From Pardosa pseudoannulata (lineage: Eukaryota; Arthropoda; Arachnida; Araneae; Lycosidae), in NCBI GenBank assembly GCA_032207245.1, contig CM063505.1:175216700-175280699 (forward strand): a stretch of DNA of 64,000 nt. Reading direction: 5' to 3'. The position numbers were made by a program, and so were the translations under genes. Within the stretch, counting starts at the first letter, position 1. Each line of letters begins with the position of its first letter. Below are positions 10,994 to 24,620 of the stretch, in pieces. The notes beneath the pieces were generated by a model that saw nothing but the letters and a program-made list of their open reading frames with translations, did no database searches and had not been told where the DNA came from.

Positions 10994-13262
10994 ATAAGGT
11001 GTGTTCTCTCTCCTTGGTACATCATATGTATTGGAAGCAAGTGATTGCACATGGAAAAAAATTCCACAGTCAGTCCTCTTACTATGCTTGTCGAGTCATA
11101 GTATGCTGAAAAGAGGAAATTTCTCAGATGAACTCTTCTGAGCCAGACTCTTGATCATCCACTTTCCTTAAACAGAAAGAACAGAAAAATAGAGAGTTGT
11201 TGGTTTCTGTAACTCAAGTTTCCAAGTAGTGTATAGTTTAAGCTTCCTACAATGGTCTCATAAAAAAAAAAGTGTTCCATAATAATAAACACCTATGCTC
11301 ACCAATTATTCAGATGAACTCTCTCGATTATGATTAATTCAACACCGTCCTGGGCTATTACTTTCTTTAGATTCAAAATTCTTAAAGTGTTTTGCTTCAT
11401 TTTCAAGAAGATATTGTATATCGAAAGGCCAGTATATCAATGTAATTTCTTAAATGGCATTTGTAAATTAAGATATTACAACCAATTGGCTGCATTCATT
11501 TTGTATAACAGTATAAGTGGCAGCTAAGTGAAAAGCATTTAAATACATTATCACATGTTGTCTATTATCAATGGCTTTATTTGGGAAAATCATAAAAAGA
11601 GTCTCATTTTCATATAAAATTGGTAGTGCCGGGGATGGTGGGGAAATTATGCAATTCAGGAGGGAATTATTTTCTTTTGAAATCAGTGTTATAGAAGTGA
11701 AATATTTATTGAATATTTTTAGTACTTAAATATGTACATTTATGTAAATTTTATGTTTTTTTTTTGTTTTAGTATATATTATAAAATTTTTTAAAAATTA
11801 GACACATATGCAACACACAGGTTAATATAATTTTTGAATGGGGGGTATTTAATTTGATGTGGTACGTGAATTAGAAATTTCCAGTTTATGCACTGTTTCC
11901 ACTTTCAATTTTCTTCCTATGTTGATTAAAGATGTTGTGCATGACTTGAGGATAATCCTGCCTAAACTTCTCTTTACTAGTTTTAGAAAATGTGTATTAG
12001 AAATTCACACATAAAAGTTTTAATACAAAATTGTGGATGTATGAGATTTAATTTTTGAATGTTAACAAATATTTTGGCAGCTTATATAATGTACACAAGT
12101 CATTTTTGCCAGCATTTCTATATATTATTTTGATCTATATACATATGAAATTCTTTCAACTATATAATTAGATTAATTCTATGCAAAGCTATATTAAGTG
12201 TGTTTGTTAATCATATCTATATATATTGTACAGTTCATAAGTCTATGCACCTGTCAAATCATCCTGGGTGTTATAATTGGAATGAACTTTATAGAAAATG
12301 ATTGCAAAAGATACACCCAAATTTTTTATACATCCAAGCTTTCATTATAGCAGGAAATTTGCATGATGAAATGTGATTTGACCCTTTTTTTCCGTTTAAA
12401 TCATTAATGCCAAATGGAATTTCAAACTGCCATTAAATTATTTGTGTTAATCAGAGATACTAAATATTTTAACATACAGATACTATTTGTTGAGTAGTAT
12501 GAGACCATTCCATTTCTGTGAGGTAAAACGATTCATGTCTTTAAGAAATCATGCAACAATTACATGAGAGTATAAAATATTTATTAAGTGAAAATAAATT
12601 TCTGTTGCCTGGATAAGTATTAATTCAGTATTCAGGACTCGTCCTAAACAGGAAGTATTATATGGGGGAATGTGAAGGTATCAGTTTCAATGTAATTTGA
12701 TCTTTCTAACAACAGTTTTAATTTTAAATCTCTTTTTAAATTTTGATGCATTTCATAAAACAATGTTGTGCCCACTTTTTTAAAAGTGCACATTTCAAAA
12801 GGTTGTATTTTGAATTTCAGAGTTGCAGTCATGTGTTATTCCAAACCAACTGTTTGTAGCATAAGAAAAGTATTAAAAATTTTAGGTAAAATATTTTTCT
12901 GTGATATTTTTTATTTGTATAATTCTTTAGGTATAAATTTACTGTTTATTACATTGGAGATATTTTGATTTTCATGTCCAAGTTATATAAACTGACTATA
13001 TAATGTTATTGTTTAAATATTGTAATTATAAGTTTACTGTTATTGGAAGCTTGACAACGGTAGTTATATCAGATATTTTAGTTTTGTATATCTGAGCAGT
13101 TTAACAATATTATAGGGTGTGACTGTTTTTAGGAACCAAAAACAATTTTTAGATTTCAGTTGTTAAGCTGTCCATCTATCTGGCCATGTTATTGTATAAG
13201 ATAACATCGGATCAGTAATTTGTATATTGTGTTCTTCCAAAGAATAAAATTTTTAAGATGAA
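10994..13262 (+). other. KIF13 3' untranslated region
   Basis: About 2.25 kb of AT-rich sequence follows the kinesin stop codon without another splice site that I would trust or any protein motif. It is read as the 3' UTR because the first well-placed poly(A) signal, within GAATAAAATTTTTAAG, lies at its end. Shorter UTR forms ending earlier are possible. Confidence 0.5.
13243..13248 (+). terminator. Candidate poly(A) signal of KIF13
   Basis: A canonical AATAAA at 13243, followed by a GU-rich stretch (GATTTGTTTAC and TTTTTCAGTGTGG), fits a cleavage site near 13262-13300. No RNA data are available here to confirm use. Confidence 0.45.
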
Positions 13263-13683
13263 AAGATTTGTTTACAATTCCTTTTTCAGTGTGGAGATTT
13301 TAACTGTTAAGATAACCTGATTTCAACAGGGGTTCTTTTTGACAAAACATATGTACTCTCTCTCCTCAATCAGTAAATGCAACCTTTATAGCAGAGAAGG
13401 CAATTTTTTTTTTAACTGGGAAGAAACAATAAGGAAAAAAGTACAATTCTTCACATATGGAAAGGGAAACAGGGCCCACCCTGGAAATGGACCACCTGGA
13501 TAATCATTTCGAGGAGAAAAAAAATTGAGAACACTTTGTTGAGAGAAAGAACAATATTGTTATGTTAAATACTGAATTAAAACCCTAAGACCATTTTTTT
13601 CTAGCAACAGTATAATAAAACAGTGTTGGTAAAAATTTTGATAAAATATATATATATACGATTTTTTAAGATTTAAATCAAAT

Positions 13684-13729
<46 letters not shown>

Positions 13730-16672
13730 TAAATTATTTATGTTAAGATTAAATTTATTATGATTAATGATATAAGTTAACATAATCCTATTTACTTCCT
13801 TTTTGTGTGCCACATTATTGGTGTATAATGAATTATGTGTTAAATATATGAAATAATCTTTTTTTTTTAATCCCTGTTCAACAAGCCCATACAAACTATC
13901 CCATTTTATTCATTGTTTACAAGCACAAAAACTATGTATTTATCAAATCAGTTTTTAAAGCACTAATATTTAAATAAACACAAACAAACATCAGTGGAAA
14001 TAATACAGATTTGATGTCAAATTAAGAGAAAGTACTGAGAGGAATCTTACTGGAAATTTCACTATTTTAAAGGAAATATAGTTAAATCTTATTTTTCCTC
14101 TGCAAACGGTAAAGTTATGAATTACTATGCCTTTTGATGTTGCTGGTGGCAACCTCTAAATTTGTGCAATAATAATAAAGCTTAAATTCATAAAGTGGAA
14201 ATAAATAATTGATATAACAGAATGATATATTTAAAGAAAATTCTATGCTTTAAATCTTTTCATTTGAGATTGGTTTAAGAAAATTTGAATTCATTTAGAT
14301 TATTAGATTAAGTCAAAATCAAATTTTCTTTTTTGGTTGAACGTATGCTTACGACAGTCTACTGGGTACTATTATTCAAAGGTAAAAGACATTTTATCCT
14401 TCTTATTTTTTTTATGTTGTATTACATAATATTTATAAGATATATTTTTCAACTAATTTGTATCAAATGCAAATACCTTCCCAACTATTTTGTTTTTAAA
14501 TTAAAATTTTAATTTTAAGAAGTGTAATTTGTTTCTATGAACTGCAGCCTCTGAATATCCAGTTCTTTAGCACACATATCTAGCAGGTTTGTAGATATTA
14601 AAACTTCAGCTAGATACAGTCAATCAAAGTAAAACTATGCTTTTTCTGTTCAATTTGCAATGTGAAAACATACTAACAGACAGATAATATAAAACAGACT
14701 GAACAGGTCAAGCTTTTTAAAGTTTTCCAAAATTAAGAATTTTATTATACAAGTTTTACTATGATTCTGGTTTTTTTTTTTTTTTTTTTTTTTTTTTTCA
14801 TATATTCATCTGTGCTCCATTTTTTAAGCTGTGGAATGCTCAAAATTCTTTGTAAAAATATTAATAGTTTTATTTAATTGGAAAGTGTATCAAAAAATTT
14901 TCACTTTTAAAATCTCAAATTGACAAAAAAATTAACATATGAGTTTTATTTTGACTGATGTATCTGTCAAATAGCCATTTCGTTCCTATTTCTCTAACTA
15001 CTTATTTTAAGATTACAAAAATGATGCACATAAAATTAAAAAACAGAATAAGTATTGCATAAAAATGTTTTAAAAAAATGTTGTTATAAATATATAAAAT
15101 AACCTTGTGCTATATTTATGGAACAATATCTATTAGGTAACTAAAAAGAAAACTGCATTCAAAACATTCCCAATAATTTATTTCCTTTTTTTCATTATTC
15201 TTTCTTAAAACATAACATACTTTATATTAATAAAATTGTTACACAGAAAATTATAACAAAATATTAAATAAAAACCCCAATAATAAAATAATTATGAGCT
15301 TGTATTATTCAAGTTACTATAATATACAGTAATAACAAACATAATAATCAAATATTATGATCTTTCTGAGCTTAAAACAAATGGTTTTAAACATTTGCAA
15401 GATTATAGATTCAAAAGTCATAAACATTACACAGACATACTTTTGATGCTAAAATAAAACAGCAATCAAACATGGCAGAATAAGTTAAGAGTAGTGTTAA
15501 AATATGTACTATATATAAAAGTTATATAAATTAGAATATCAAAAATATCACTACAAAGGAGGAAGAAATCTAATAAAAAGATTTTCTGACATTGCATATG
15601 AGGTACATAAATAGGCCATTTGTTGTACTGTGAGTTTTATAAAAACAAAGTACTAGGTTCAAGTTATTCAAGAACCCAAGAACATTTTTTTAGGAAGTCA
15701 CTAATGTAAGTTCAGAAATAGCTTCATATAATCAATTTTTCTCTATTTCTAATGAAAAATACCAGGAATTATGCAATAATTACAACTTTCTAACACATTT
15801 TCAAACTACTTATAATATATTTTAATAAGTATAAGTAGTACAGAGTTCTTTAATTTATAATTTTAAAAAGCTTCATTTATACTGAAAAAAGAAATCTACT
15901 CATCAGAACATCAATTTCAGCTTGTACATTTTAGAAAATTATAAAGTAACATTAATTTTTCTATGGTGTTAGAAACTGCTTTTAAGTTAAATATACATAA
16001 TCATAACATACTGCCAGACATGCCAACATTCAGGCTCTTATGTCAGGAGCAACAGGGTGGTTTAAGATGTTAACATGCTAATTACACGTGTGTGCAATTT
16101 ACATACATAACAAACAATACAAAATAACAAAATAGATTATACATAAGTACATATCTTACTAGGTTCAAGTCATTGACCCTGATTAAGACATTTACATTTT
16201 TCTATTATCAGGGATTCTAGAAGTTGTCTATTCAAATTTGACCTCAATTCAGTTGGTTTTTCCACACAGTACTGAAAACTATTTAACATGTAGTATACTG
16301 CATGGAAAGAGTAATATATTCAGCATTGTTTTTGGCAAAACTTTGTATTTAATTGCTGAGTTTTAATCTTTTAGTTGTTCAAAAATTTTGTTATTTTCTG
16401 GAACAGTCTGGTGAGTTCCCAGAGTTATAAATTTTTCTCATTTCTCCAGAGAATCCGAAGTAGTTGGCATGTCTGTATTGCTTTTAATAAAACTACAAAA
16501 ATATTCATCAATATGAATATCCTAACTATAGGTGCATCTTACAAACAATATTTTTTAAAATACAAGAATGAATAACAGAAAATGTAGCATCAGTTCTTGA
16601 TACAGATTTAAAACAAATTAATCAAACTTATTAAAGTCAGCTGGTTACTAGATACAATTTAAGGTAATTTAA
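13263..16672. other. Intergenic AT-rich DNA, no gene seen
   Basis: This lies between the convergent 3' ends of the kinesin gene and the minus-strand gene. It contains a T38 run at 13686-13723 and a T28 run at 14771-14798; either could be the poly(A) tail of a minus-strand retroposon. Poly-Lys open frames over the T runs are artefacts. I see nothing else. Confidence 0.5.
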
Positions 16673-17664
16673 CCCTTTTGCACCAACTATCATGCATACA
16701 TGCTAGCAAGAAACGCATTTACTTCCCGGCCGACACACTAGCATGCCAGAGCATTTTCTCGCTCACCTCTGGCCGTAACATATTTGTGTCAGTGTTCTGG
16801 AACATTTTTTAAAACTATAACTTTTGACACAAGATGGAATTGTATGTTCATGTGGTTTTAGATACATGTAGATTTGACCTTCTACTCAATATGAAAGTAG
16901 CATGATTCTCATACATGTGGTTTTCGATTATATAAACATCAGGGGAAAGGAATGTTTCCAAATGGCTTGGTTTATGATAGCTCTTTAAATTCGTACATGG
17001 TGTTTGTTTATAGTAAGCAGGGGAGTTTTATTTTCACTACAGCATTGGGCATTTTGGTTTGCAGTCCAGTTTTTAGTGGATAATTAGATCTGATAGACTT
17101 CATTGTTTTTCTCTTTTTATTGTTAGAATGTCAAAGCAGCAACAGTGTTTAACTGAGCTTAAAATAGCTGAAATGATGCAAAATATTTCAGATATTGCTT
17201 CTAAAGATGAAAAGGACATTTCTGACAATGACGATGATGATGCTTCATTTAATCACATTCCTGGAAAAATCCTCCAAAATGGCAAATGAGTTATTACGAA
17301 TGCAAGGACTGTAACATAGGACTGTTTTCAAATTTTTCATACGAAAAAATAATTTTAAACAACATAGTATTCAGTTTTGTAATGTTAAAAGTAATTAAAT
17401 AGTAAGTAAATAATGAAAAAAAAAGTGTAAAATATATATTTAAATAAGAAATAACTTAAGTAAATAAAGTATCTATAAGCATAATATAAATCATATGCCA
17501 TTTAAATATTTTACACAACATTATTAAACAATGCATTGAGACTTTGTTAATTTCATGAAATTAGGCTAAATAGCAAAAAACCCTCTGGCCCAGTACACTC
17601 ACTTGCGAAAAAGACTGCCAGCCTCAGAGAAACGTATGTGTTTGCACTTCCTATTGCAAAAGGA
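16673..17664 (+). mobile_element. piggyBac derivative, 992 bp, TTAA duplication
   Basis: The element is bounded by exact TTAA at 16669-16672 and 17665-17668. Its ends are CCCTTTTGCACC and, reverse-complemented, TCCTTTTGCAATAGG, i.e. a 10-bp inverted repeat with one mismatch. These are canonical piggyBac features. It keeps only the N-terminus of a transposase (17128-17289), so it is an internal-deletion, non-autonomous copy. Confidence 0.85.
17128..17289 (+). pseudogene. piggyBac transposase N-terminal remnant
   Basis: A 53-residue frame starts MSKQQQCLTELKIAEMMQ and continues with an acidic run, ISDIASKDEKDISDNDDDDA. Piggybac-type transposases (PGBD-like) commonly start with a short helix followed by an acidic Asp/Glu/Ser stretch. 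The frame ends at TGA just after GKILQNGK. The catalytic DDD domain and the C-terminal Cys-rich domain are absent, so it cannot be active. Position inside a TTAA-bounded element supports the assignment; the short peptide alone would not. Confidence 0.6.
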
Positions 17665-17668
17665 TTAA

Positions 17669-17918
17669 ATTATAACCAGTCTGCTTACTTTATACAACTA
17701 AATTTGTAAAAGATAAGATACTTTTGTGCAAGAGATCATAACATAGATAGAAAGCAATTGTGGTATTTTAATAAACATTTTAATCATACATAAGTCTTAT
17801 TTCAAAATTTTGCTATCATAGAATTTCTATCTATTTATACAACTTCCTAAAAATGACTGCATAAAAGAAAATTTTGAAAGCATTTATTTTACTTAAAAAT
17901 ATAAATTTCACCCCTCCC

Positions 17919-18004
<86 letters not shown>

Positions 18005-19080
18005 CAGTAAAACAAAAAATTGAAGTAGAATTTCACTCAAGTACAGTATTAGTTCTATAAAAATTGGGCTAAATTGTCTAATTAAATCAAAAACAATAGA
18101 GGGTTATGACGAATTAGATTATCTTGAGATGTAAGTGAATCACATACTAAATTTTCACAAGTAATTTGAGGAATACAGTACTATTAAAATTAACAAAGAC
18201 ATTACTTTGAAATACGATGCTTTTAAACAAAATTGGGTATTAAGTGAAAATACATCTCTGAACTTGCTCTCTGTAAATAACAACTATATTAAACATACTG
18301 TAATTGCTTTTCTAGAGCTTAAGGGAAATATTTGCAGAGGTGAAGCTTATTTACAGGTAAGAGACCTCTTAACAGTACCTTAGTAAAACAAGTTCTTAAA
18401 CAGTCACAGATAATGTAACAAAAATGCATACAATACTAATAGTTTTCAAGCATATACATAAATAAACCAACAAAAAATTATAACATATTTTACTCAATGT
18501 TACAAGTAAAAATTAAGTAGCTTCAGAGGACATTTTTAGGATGTTTAGAACCTCAATTAAAATATTATATCCCTGAGGGTTAGACTGATGTATATTTGAG
18601 CATGCTGATCATTGTACAGTTTTTCCAGAAATCCCTCTTTTTAAATTTTATTATAAATAAAAACTATTAAAATCACATAATGTACAACCATGAAAAAACT
18701 TTATAAAAGAGTAAAAGGTGAAATAATAAAGTATTGTTAAACAGTATTAAAAAATGACTAGTACTATTGAAGGTGAAGGTAATGGGTTTTACAGAGTACC
18801 TGGTGATGTGAAGTACACTACTCTAACTTTGACAGAAAAAAAGATTAAAAAAATTATGAATGAGGGATGAAGGGTAAATAAGAATTTGCACTGACTTATT
18901 TAACTCAGGTTCATAATTGGCCTAATAAAATATGTAGGAGAAAGCCATTTCCCATTAAAGCCAAGAGAAAATGTGTTGCTTAAATAACAGATACCTTGAC
19001 CAACAAATAAGTATTTGTAGTTATATTAATAAAGATAAACTGAATAAGAAAAGATTAAAATGAAACCTCAAAATTTAGAG
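17669..19080. other. AT-rich DNA with TA microsatellite
   Basis: No gene is visible. A (TA)n tract with one phase break (TATATAATATAT) runs from about 17922 to 18002. The remainder is unremarkable. Confidence 0.5.
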
Positions 19081-19594
19081 CAGCAGTTCTCAACTTGTGG
19101 GTTGTGACTCCCAAATGGGTCACAACACAGGTTAAAACTTTGGGGGTCAAACCTACTATCTTATAGTGTCATCTGAGAGTATCAGAAAATGCATATTTGC
19201 TATGGTCTTATTAACTAAGACATTACACTTCCTCTATCCATCTCTAGACTCACTGAGACCATAGGAAAGTTTTATGAACTGTGTTGAATGAATTATGTCA
19301 TGTATCATATTTTGTATAACTAAAGTTTTTGTTATATAATATATTCATTAGAAAACTATACCATTACAATGGATCATGTAGTGTGATCAATCATTATACT
19401 AAAGGTTCAATTTGTAACAATGAAAATACATCTTGCATATCAGATATATGTATTACATTTCATAATAGTAGCAAAATAATAGTTATAAAATTCAATGTAC
19501 CCTCACGGTCTGAAAATATAAAAGTTCATGAAGTAGCTAAGGAAATAATTTTACAATTAGGGGGTGAGCAAAACAATATTAGTTAGAACCACTG
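19081..19594. mobile_element. hAT-like MITE (514 bp)
   Basis: The left end CAGCAGTTCTCAACTTGTGG with GGTTGTGACTCCC, and the reverse complement of the right end (CAGTGGTTCTAAC...CACCCC), match the well-known hAT/Charlie-type terminus CAGTGGTTCTCAACC-GGGTCGCGACCCC. Its 8-bp flanks (ATTTAGAG and ATATAGTA) are only partly alike. A short open frame inside has no transposase motif. Confidence 0.65.
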
Positions 19595-21580
19595 ATATAG
19601 TATTGCATCTAGTAGCAGACAACTACACAATACATTCAATAACTTCTAAAACAGACAAACATAAGTGGAGTGATTACATTCACTTTTTAAATAACACTTA
19701 AGGTGAATTAACTTTTCATTTTATTGAAAAAACATGACCACCATGAAAAAAAAAATAAGAGGCTCTTTACACCAAAGAGCAAGGAGCTTGTTTCCCAAAT
19801 TCAAACACAATTCCTTATTACACCAAATAGTATGCAATCACTCTTATAATTTCTATGATGTAAAATATACTTTTATAAAGTAAAAATATTGCAGAAAAAA
19901 ACTTAATTCCAGAAATTTACGGGACCACTCTGACTTTAAAAAAAAAAAGAAAAAAAGATTAAAAATAAAAATACAATACAATTGTATGTATGTATGTAAT
20001 CTATATATATTACCTTATAGAACACATGTAGTGGCAGAGGCAAAGAAAATAAATTGAAATAACAATACATATATACATATTGGTAGGGGTAACATTCATT
20101 TTGCATAGTTTTGAATTGTATAATAGTGTAATACATATAACTAATTTACTAATATTTTTTTATAAAATATAAAATAAATTCGTTTCAAAATTCTTTCAAC
20201 AGTTTTATTTAATATTTTATTTCTATAAATCACTAGCACATTAGCACCAAACTTATCACACTACAAAAAATATTATTTCCTTGTTATATTTCAGTCAACA
20301 AACTGGAAAAAAAAAAGTTGTAAGATTTGTATTTCAAATTTGTTTTTGAGGCTGTCAAGTAATAATAAATTAAGCTAATGATATTTTGTGCAGTAGAAAT
20401 TATGTTGTAAAAATTGTAATAAAGAGCAATCGTAATTAAAAAGAAAAAACTTTAACAATCTATGAAAGACTTAAACAATTGATCTGGAAGCTATAGTATA
20501 ACTTCAGCTGAAAACTTAAGCATCCTATATGACTTCTAACATCTTATCCTTATTTAAAATTTATAGCTCAAAATCTAGATGCCTCTTTCCGATGACATGG
20601 TTGCTGTTATGAATTTAAATTTTCTAAATCTGAATTTTGCAATAAAATTTCTTTTACTATTTATAGCCAAATAAAAATAATTTCTAAATAACTTCAAATG
20701 TATATGTTTATTCTTTAGTGCAGTTTATATATATAAATTAAATGTCTATAGTCAAAAAAGAAAATAAAGCATAGGTTAAACTGTAAATGAATTACTAGTA
20801 ATAAAACACAATGAGATTAAATTGTAAATGAATTACTAGTAATGATTATACAACTGATTTCAAATGAAAGAAAGTAAACAATAACACAAAAATAATTTGT
20901 TAATTTTACTGAAGACTCTTCCATGGTTCATACTGGAAAAATTTTTTAAGCTTAAATGTTGAGGTAGACTTTCTTAATATCATGCAAGTCTTTGAAATGC
21001 TGCCCCTTAAATGTTTTGATTTTGCTGCCTCTGATCAGTGTTATCTGATGCAGCTACTTCTTATCATAGCACAACATGGTTTTGACTATATGCAAATTAA
21101 ATATTAATTTTGAATAATCCTACTAATTTTAAATAATCCTAAATTGCTAGCATGGTTATTTTTGTCAGAGATTATGAACATATCTTAGTTATTATAAATT
21201 ATCTACTTATATTTATTTAAAACAATGATGAGAACATAATTCTTATAGAAAAAAAATTATTCAGTTATATAATTATGCTTGAGTTTCACTTTACTCATCA
21301 TTTAATTTTAGTACTATAAAAAAAACTGTATTTAATATTTACCATTTTCAGTGCTACAATAAAACTTCCACATATTATAAATCACACCTTCTGCAATATT
21401 CATTAAAGTTTCTGAAAAATCAGAACATCTAAAAATATAGTATGCCTTTAATTTTGCATAAATCCTGTAATTGTACAAAAGTTATACAGAACTATAAAAA
21501 AAAAATTGAGCACATGGCCTAACCATATTCCTCTAAATTTAGAAAATTGAATGATCTAATTATTTCTTCATTACATAATC
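19595..21580. other. AT-rich DNA, no gene seen
   Basis: There is no exon, inverted-repeat element or RNA gene that I can support. A direct repeat of about 29 bases containing AATGAATTACTAGTAAT occurs at 20785 and 20823. Part of this region could be 3' UTR of the minus-strand gene ending at 22453. Confidence 0.4.
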
Positions 21581-21986
21581 CAGTGATTCCCAAACTGTCA
21601 TCCATGGCTCCATGGATGTCTTCTACAAAAATATTTCAAAATAAGAAACTTATTTAAAGAAAAAAAAATTGAAGCATCTTTTATAAAATTGACTTATTTG
21701 TGTGATTTGTTTTGACAAAATTATATAGTATACTAATATTCAGTTATGAAATATTCTGTGTAATGAATGTAATAATTATTTTATCATTCACCCCATTAAT
21801 TATTTTAATGATAAGTATGTCCAATAAACTGATTGCTAATTTAAAATAAGTGTTTAATTTATTATTGAATTTTTTCATTAAACTAACAGCATTAACTACT
21901 TAAGACAGACCAATGTTTTAACATAGGGCATCAGGAAAAATTGACTTATTACAGAGTACAGGGAATTAAAGTTTGGGAACCACTTG
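21581..21986. mobile_element. hAT-like MITE (406 bp)
   Basis: The left end CAGTGATTCCCAAACTGT and the reverse complement of the right end CAAGTGGTTCCCAAACTTTA form an imperfect hAT-type inverted repeat. No clear 8-bp target duplication remains. Non-coding. Confidence 0.55.
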
Positions 21987-22452
21987 AAGTCGTCGTATTT
22001 CAATAAACTTAAGGAGTATAAAGGTGATACCTTTACAAGAAGGATAAAATTAGATTTAATCTTTTCTCTTTTACAAAATTACATTGCTGAAAATTTTTGC
22101 CTTAATTCTGCCTTATCTAATTAGGCCCATATTTCAATTTTTACACAAAGTTATACAAGAAATGCAAAGAACTTCTCTTTTATTAACTTCAACATGACTT
22201 AAATCTACAATAAAATATTAAAAGTACAGAGAAAAAAGTAGAACTAACTGAAATTTAGAATTGCTAAAAAGGTAATTCATAATAATAAACAAATGCACAG
22301 ACCAGCTGTTGTTATGAGTAAAAAATACATATTTGAGTTGTAAATATTAAATTACTCAAAAGTGTACAAAAATACCTATATCACCAACCTTCATTTTACA
22401 GGAAGAAAATCACAGTTTCTATTCCACACTGTCTTCTGAACAGTTATATATA

Positions 22453-22460
22453 TCACAAAT
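22453..22460 (-). CDS. Unrecognised minus-strand gene, probable last coding exon (tiny)
   Basis: On the minus strand a good acceptor (AATTTTTTCCCTTAG) is followed by ATTTGTGA. Joined to the phase-1 donor of the exon at 23401-23536 this gives Asp-Leu-stop, so the protein would end HSHSIADL. Only eight coding bases are contributed. The evidence is splice-site quality and phase agreement only; the 3' UTR would extend leftwards from here. Confidence 0.4.
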
Positions 22461-23400
22461 CTAAGGGAAAAAATTATCATTAATCTATGGAAAAACATCT
22501 TTACAGTTTTCAAATCAAATACGAAAATAAAATTTTGAATACAATGGTATTAAGGAAGTACTTAGTGAAGAAAGCAAATGTTCAATCAATTTTAGTATAT
22601 CTGTTCTTTTTTACTTTTTCAAATAAAACATATACACTGGATTTATACTTGAGGTAAGTTCTGTCTAATCAATTTGTAATCTCAATATCACAGGTGTTTA
22701 TTCATTAAGATATTTTGCATAGCATTAATTATTACAAGTAAAGAAAACTTATCACTCTAACAAAAATAAACAAGATAAAGTTTTAATTCTTGATCAGTAA
22801 CATCCTTTTAAAAATAACATTTTAAAACATTTGTATGAAAAGTTTCAAAGTTTCTTTTAAAATCTAAATAAATACTTGGTGATTTGCTTGTGGACTTTGG
22901 CTATATACATACATGTCTTTGAAACTAAAAATTAAAGAATCTTTCCACTTTCTTAAGGACTTCTCTGAGAAAAAAAAAACTATAGTCTGCAAAAATTTAA
23001 AATATTTGAAGGAAGTTTTGGTGATTTGTACTTTAGAGGACCACCCACATAATCCTTGTATTTAGATGTCAAAAAAAGTCGTGTCATATATATATATATA
23101 TATATATAACAACAAACATTACTTAGTGAATATGACTCCTATTAAGGGCTATAATATTTTGCATTTAGCACAGCTATTTAGCATCTTGTGAGGATATATC
23201 ACTTTCTCAAATATTGCATTAAATAGCATGGAATTTCTAAATATTATAGTAAAGATATCTTTTAATCAATAATGAGTGAAAATGTAGGTATTCTCCAGGT
23301 TATAAATGCAAGATACACAATAGTATGAAATATACAAAAAAAACAAACCCTAATTAAACATATAAATATAGAGGATAAAACAAAATATTTTTAAATTTAC

Positions 23401-23536
23401 CAGCAATACTGTGAGAATGAAGGACAGTTCCTTGAAGTGCAATGGACGGTTTAGACACTATATTGATAACATCTGATGCTTCCTCATCTGAACTGGTTTT
23501 TGATGCTACTTCTAAATGACCAGACATGATAACACT
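23401..23536 (-). CDS. Unrecognised minus-strand gene, exon
   Basis: The exon is 136 nt: acceptor CTTTACTTTCAG, 45 codons starting in phase 0, one extra base, donor GTAAAT. The translation includes SVIMSGHLEVASKTSSDEEA, SDVINIVSKPSIALQ and GTVLHSHSIA. It is hydrophilic, acidic in the middle (SSDEEAS resembles a casein-kinase-2 site) and has no domain I can name. It joins in frame with either copy of the duplicated exon upstream. It belongs to a gene converging on the kinesin. Confidence 0.7.
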
Positions 23537-23634
23537 CTGAAAGTAAAGAAAAAACTTAATTAAGACTCAGATGAGTAAACTGCTTTTATAGATCTCAAAA
23601 GAACATTTGCACTTGAAATTTCATATTATATATA

Positions 23635-24517
23635 CAATGAAACTTCTCTGAGCAGCCACCCTTCTAAACGGCTAATTTTTCATGGTACAGATTTTTCGAT
23701 TCATGGTAAAATAACCTGTATCAAAGGCCACCCGACCCCCTCTAAATGGCCACCAAGTAGGATTGCCCTTTTCATTTTTCAGGAAATTCTACTCACTCCA
23801 TGCTTTAATTTTGAGCGAGAAAAACTCAAGGTCAGATTTATAAGACAAAGGAATAACTTGAGAAGTCCATTCCTGCAGTCCCCCTGCCCCTTTCTAAGAA
23901 AGATTAAATCAGTTATCTCTTTTCTCCCCACACCCTTTGGACAGGGAATCCCTATTGCACCATCCATAGAAACTGAGTGAGGAACTGGACAATCAAGTGT
24001 TGAAGGTGTCCTAGGGCCTTTGTTCAGAATTCCAATTGGTAAAGTTAAGGAAGAATTGCACCTCTGTCAGCAAAAATGTCATTCGCGGCAGTTTAATTTC
24101 ATTAGTTGATCAGTGATCTGAGTTGCAACGATGTCGAAATGCGTTTTTTTAAATCTCGGGCAGAACATTGAAGTTCTGCATAAATATAAGAAGGGCAAAT
24201 CGGCAAGAAAGTTAGTTGAATTATTTAACTGGAAGAACAGAATTTAAAATCATTACAGAAAAGAATTTGATTTTGAAGGAGAATACTACAGAATAAATCG
24301 AAACAAATTGTAACCTTTAACAAAAAAAATAAATAAACATGAAATAAAGTACTATTTTCTCTTTAGATAAGTTTTAAATTTCATTTACATAAGGAATATA
24401 TGCCAGACTTGTTTATATTACGCATTACAGTAACTATCTTATAATAGTAAATAAAACCCTTCAGAGTGGCCAAATATTCTCGGTACAGAGGGGTAGCCGC
24501 TCAGAGAGGTTTCACTG
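23635..24517 (+). mobile_element. pogo-like DNA transposon, deleted copy (883 bp)
   Basis: TA dinucleotides flank inverted ends CAATGAAACTTCTCTGAGC and (reverse complement) CAGTGAAACCTCTCTGAGC, the CAGTGAAACCTCTCT terminus typical of pogo-family Tc1/mariner elements. It sits in an intron of the minus-strand gene and keeps only a transposase N-terminus (24131-24247). Confidence 0.85.
24131..24247 (+). pseudogene. pogo transposase N-terminal remnant
   Basis: A 38-residue frame, MSKCVFLNLGQNIEVLHKYK then KGKSARKLVELFNWKN, matches the first helix-turn-helix (CENP-B N-terminal/psq-like) of pogo transposases, with the family words LNLGQ.IEVL and GKSARKL. The second HTH and the DDE catalytic domain are missing, so it is a dead fragment of the host element. 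Confidence 0.75.
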
Positions 24518-24539
24518 TATATATACATACGCATGCATA

Positions 24540-24620
24540 CAGTCAATTCTCAATATCTCAAAGTTCACTTCACTTATCTGAATGTTTTAAGAAGCTTTTG
24601 TACATAATAATTTTTTAAAT
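24540..24620 (+). mobile_element. Solitary pogo/Tigger-like terminus
   Basis: TACAGTCAATTCTCAATATC followed by TCAAAGTTCACTTCACTTATC resembles a Tigger-type left end after a TA. I find no complementary right end nearby, so it is a truncated copy adjoining the previous element. Confidence 0.3.

Noticed and set aside
13673..13894. Frame ending in poly-Lys
   Set aside because: The Lys run is the complement of a T38 homopolymer; no other coding feature.
17831..18040. Tyr-Ile repeat frame on the minus strand
   Set aside because: (TA)n microsatellite translation.
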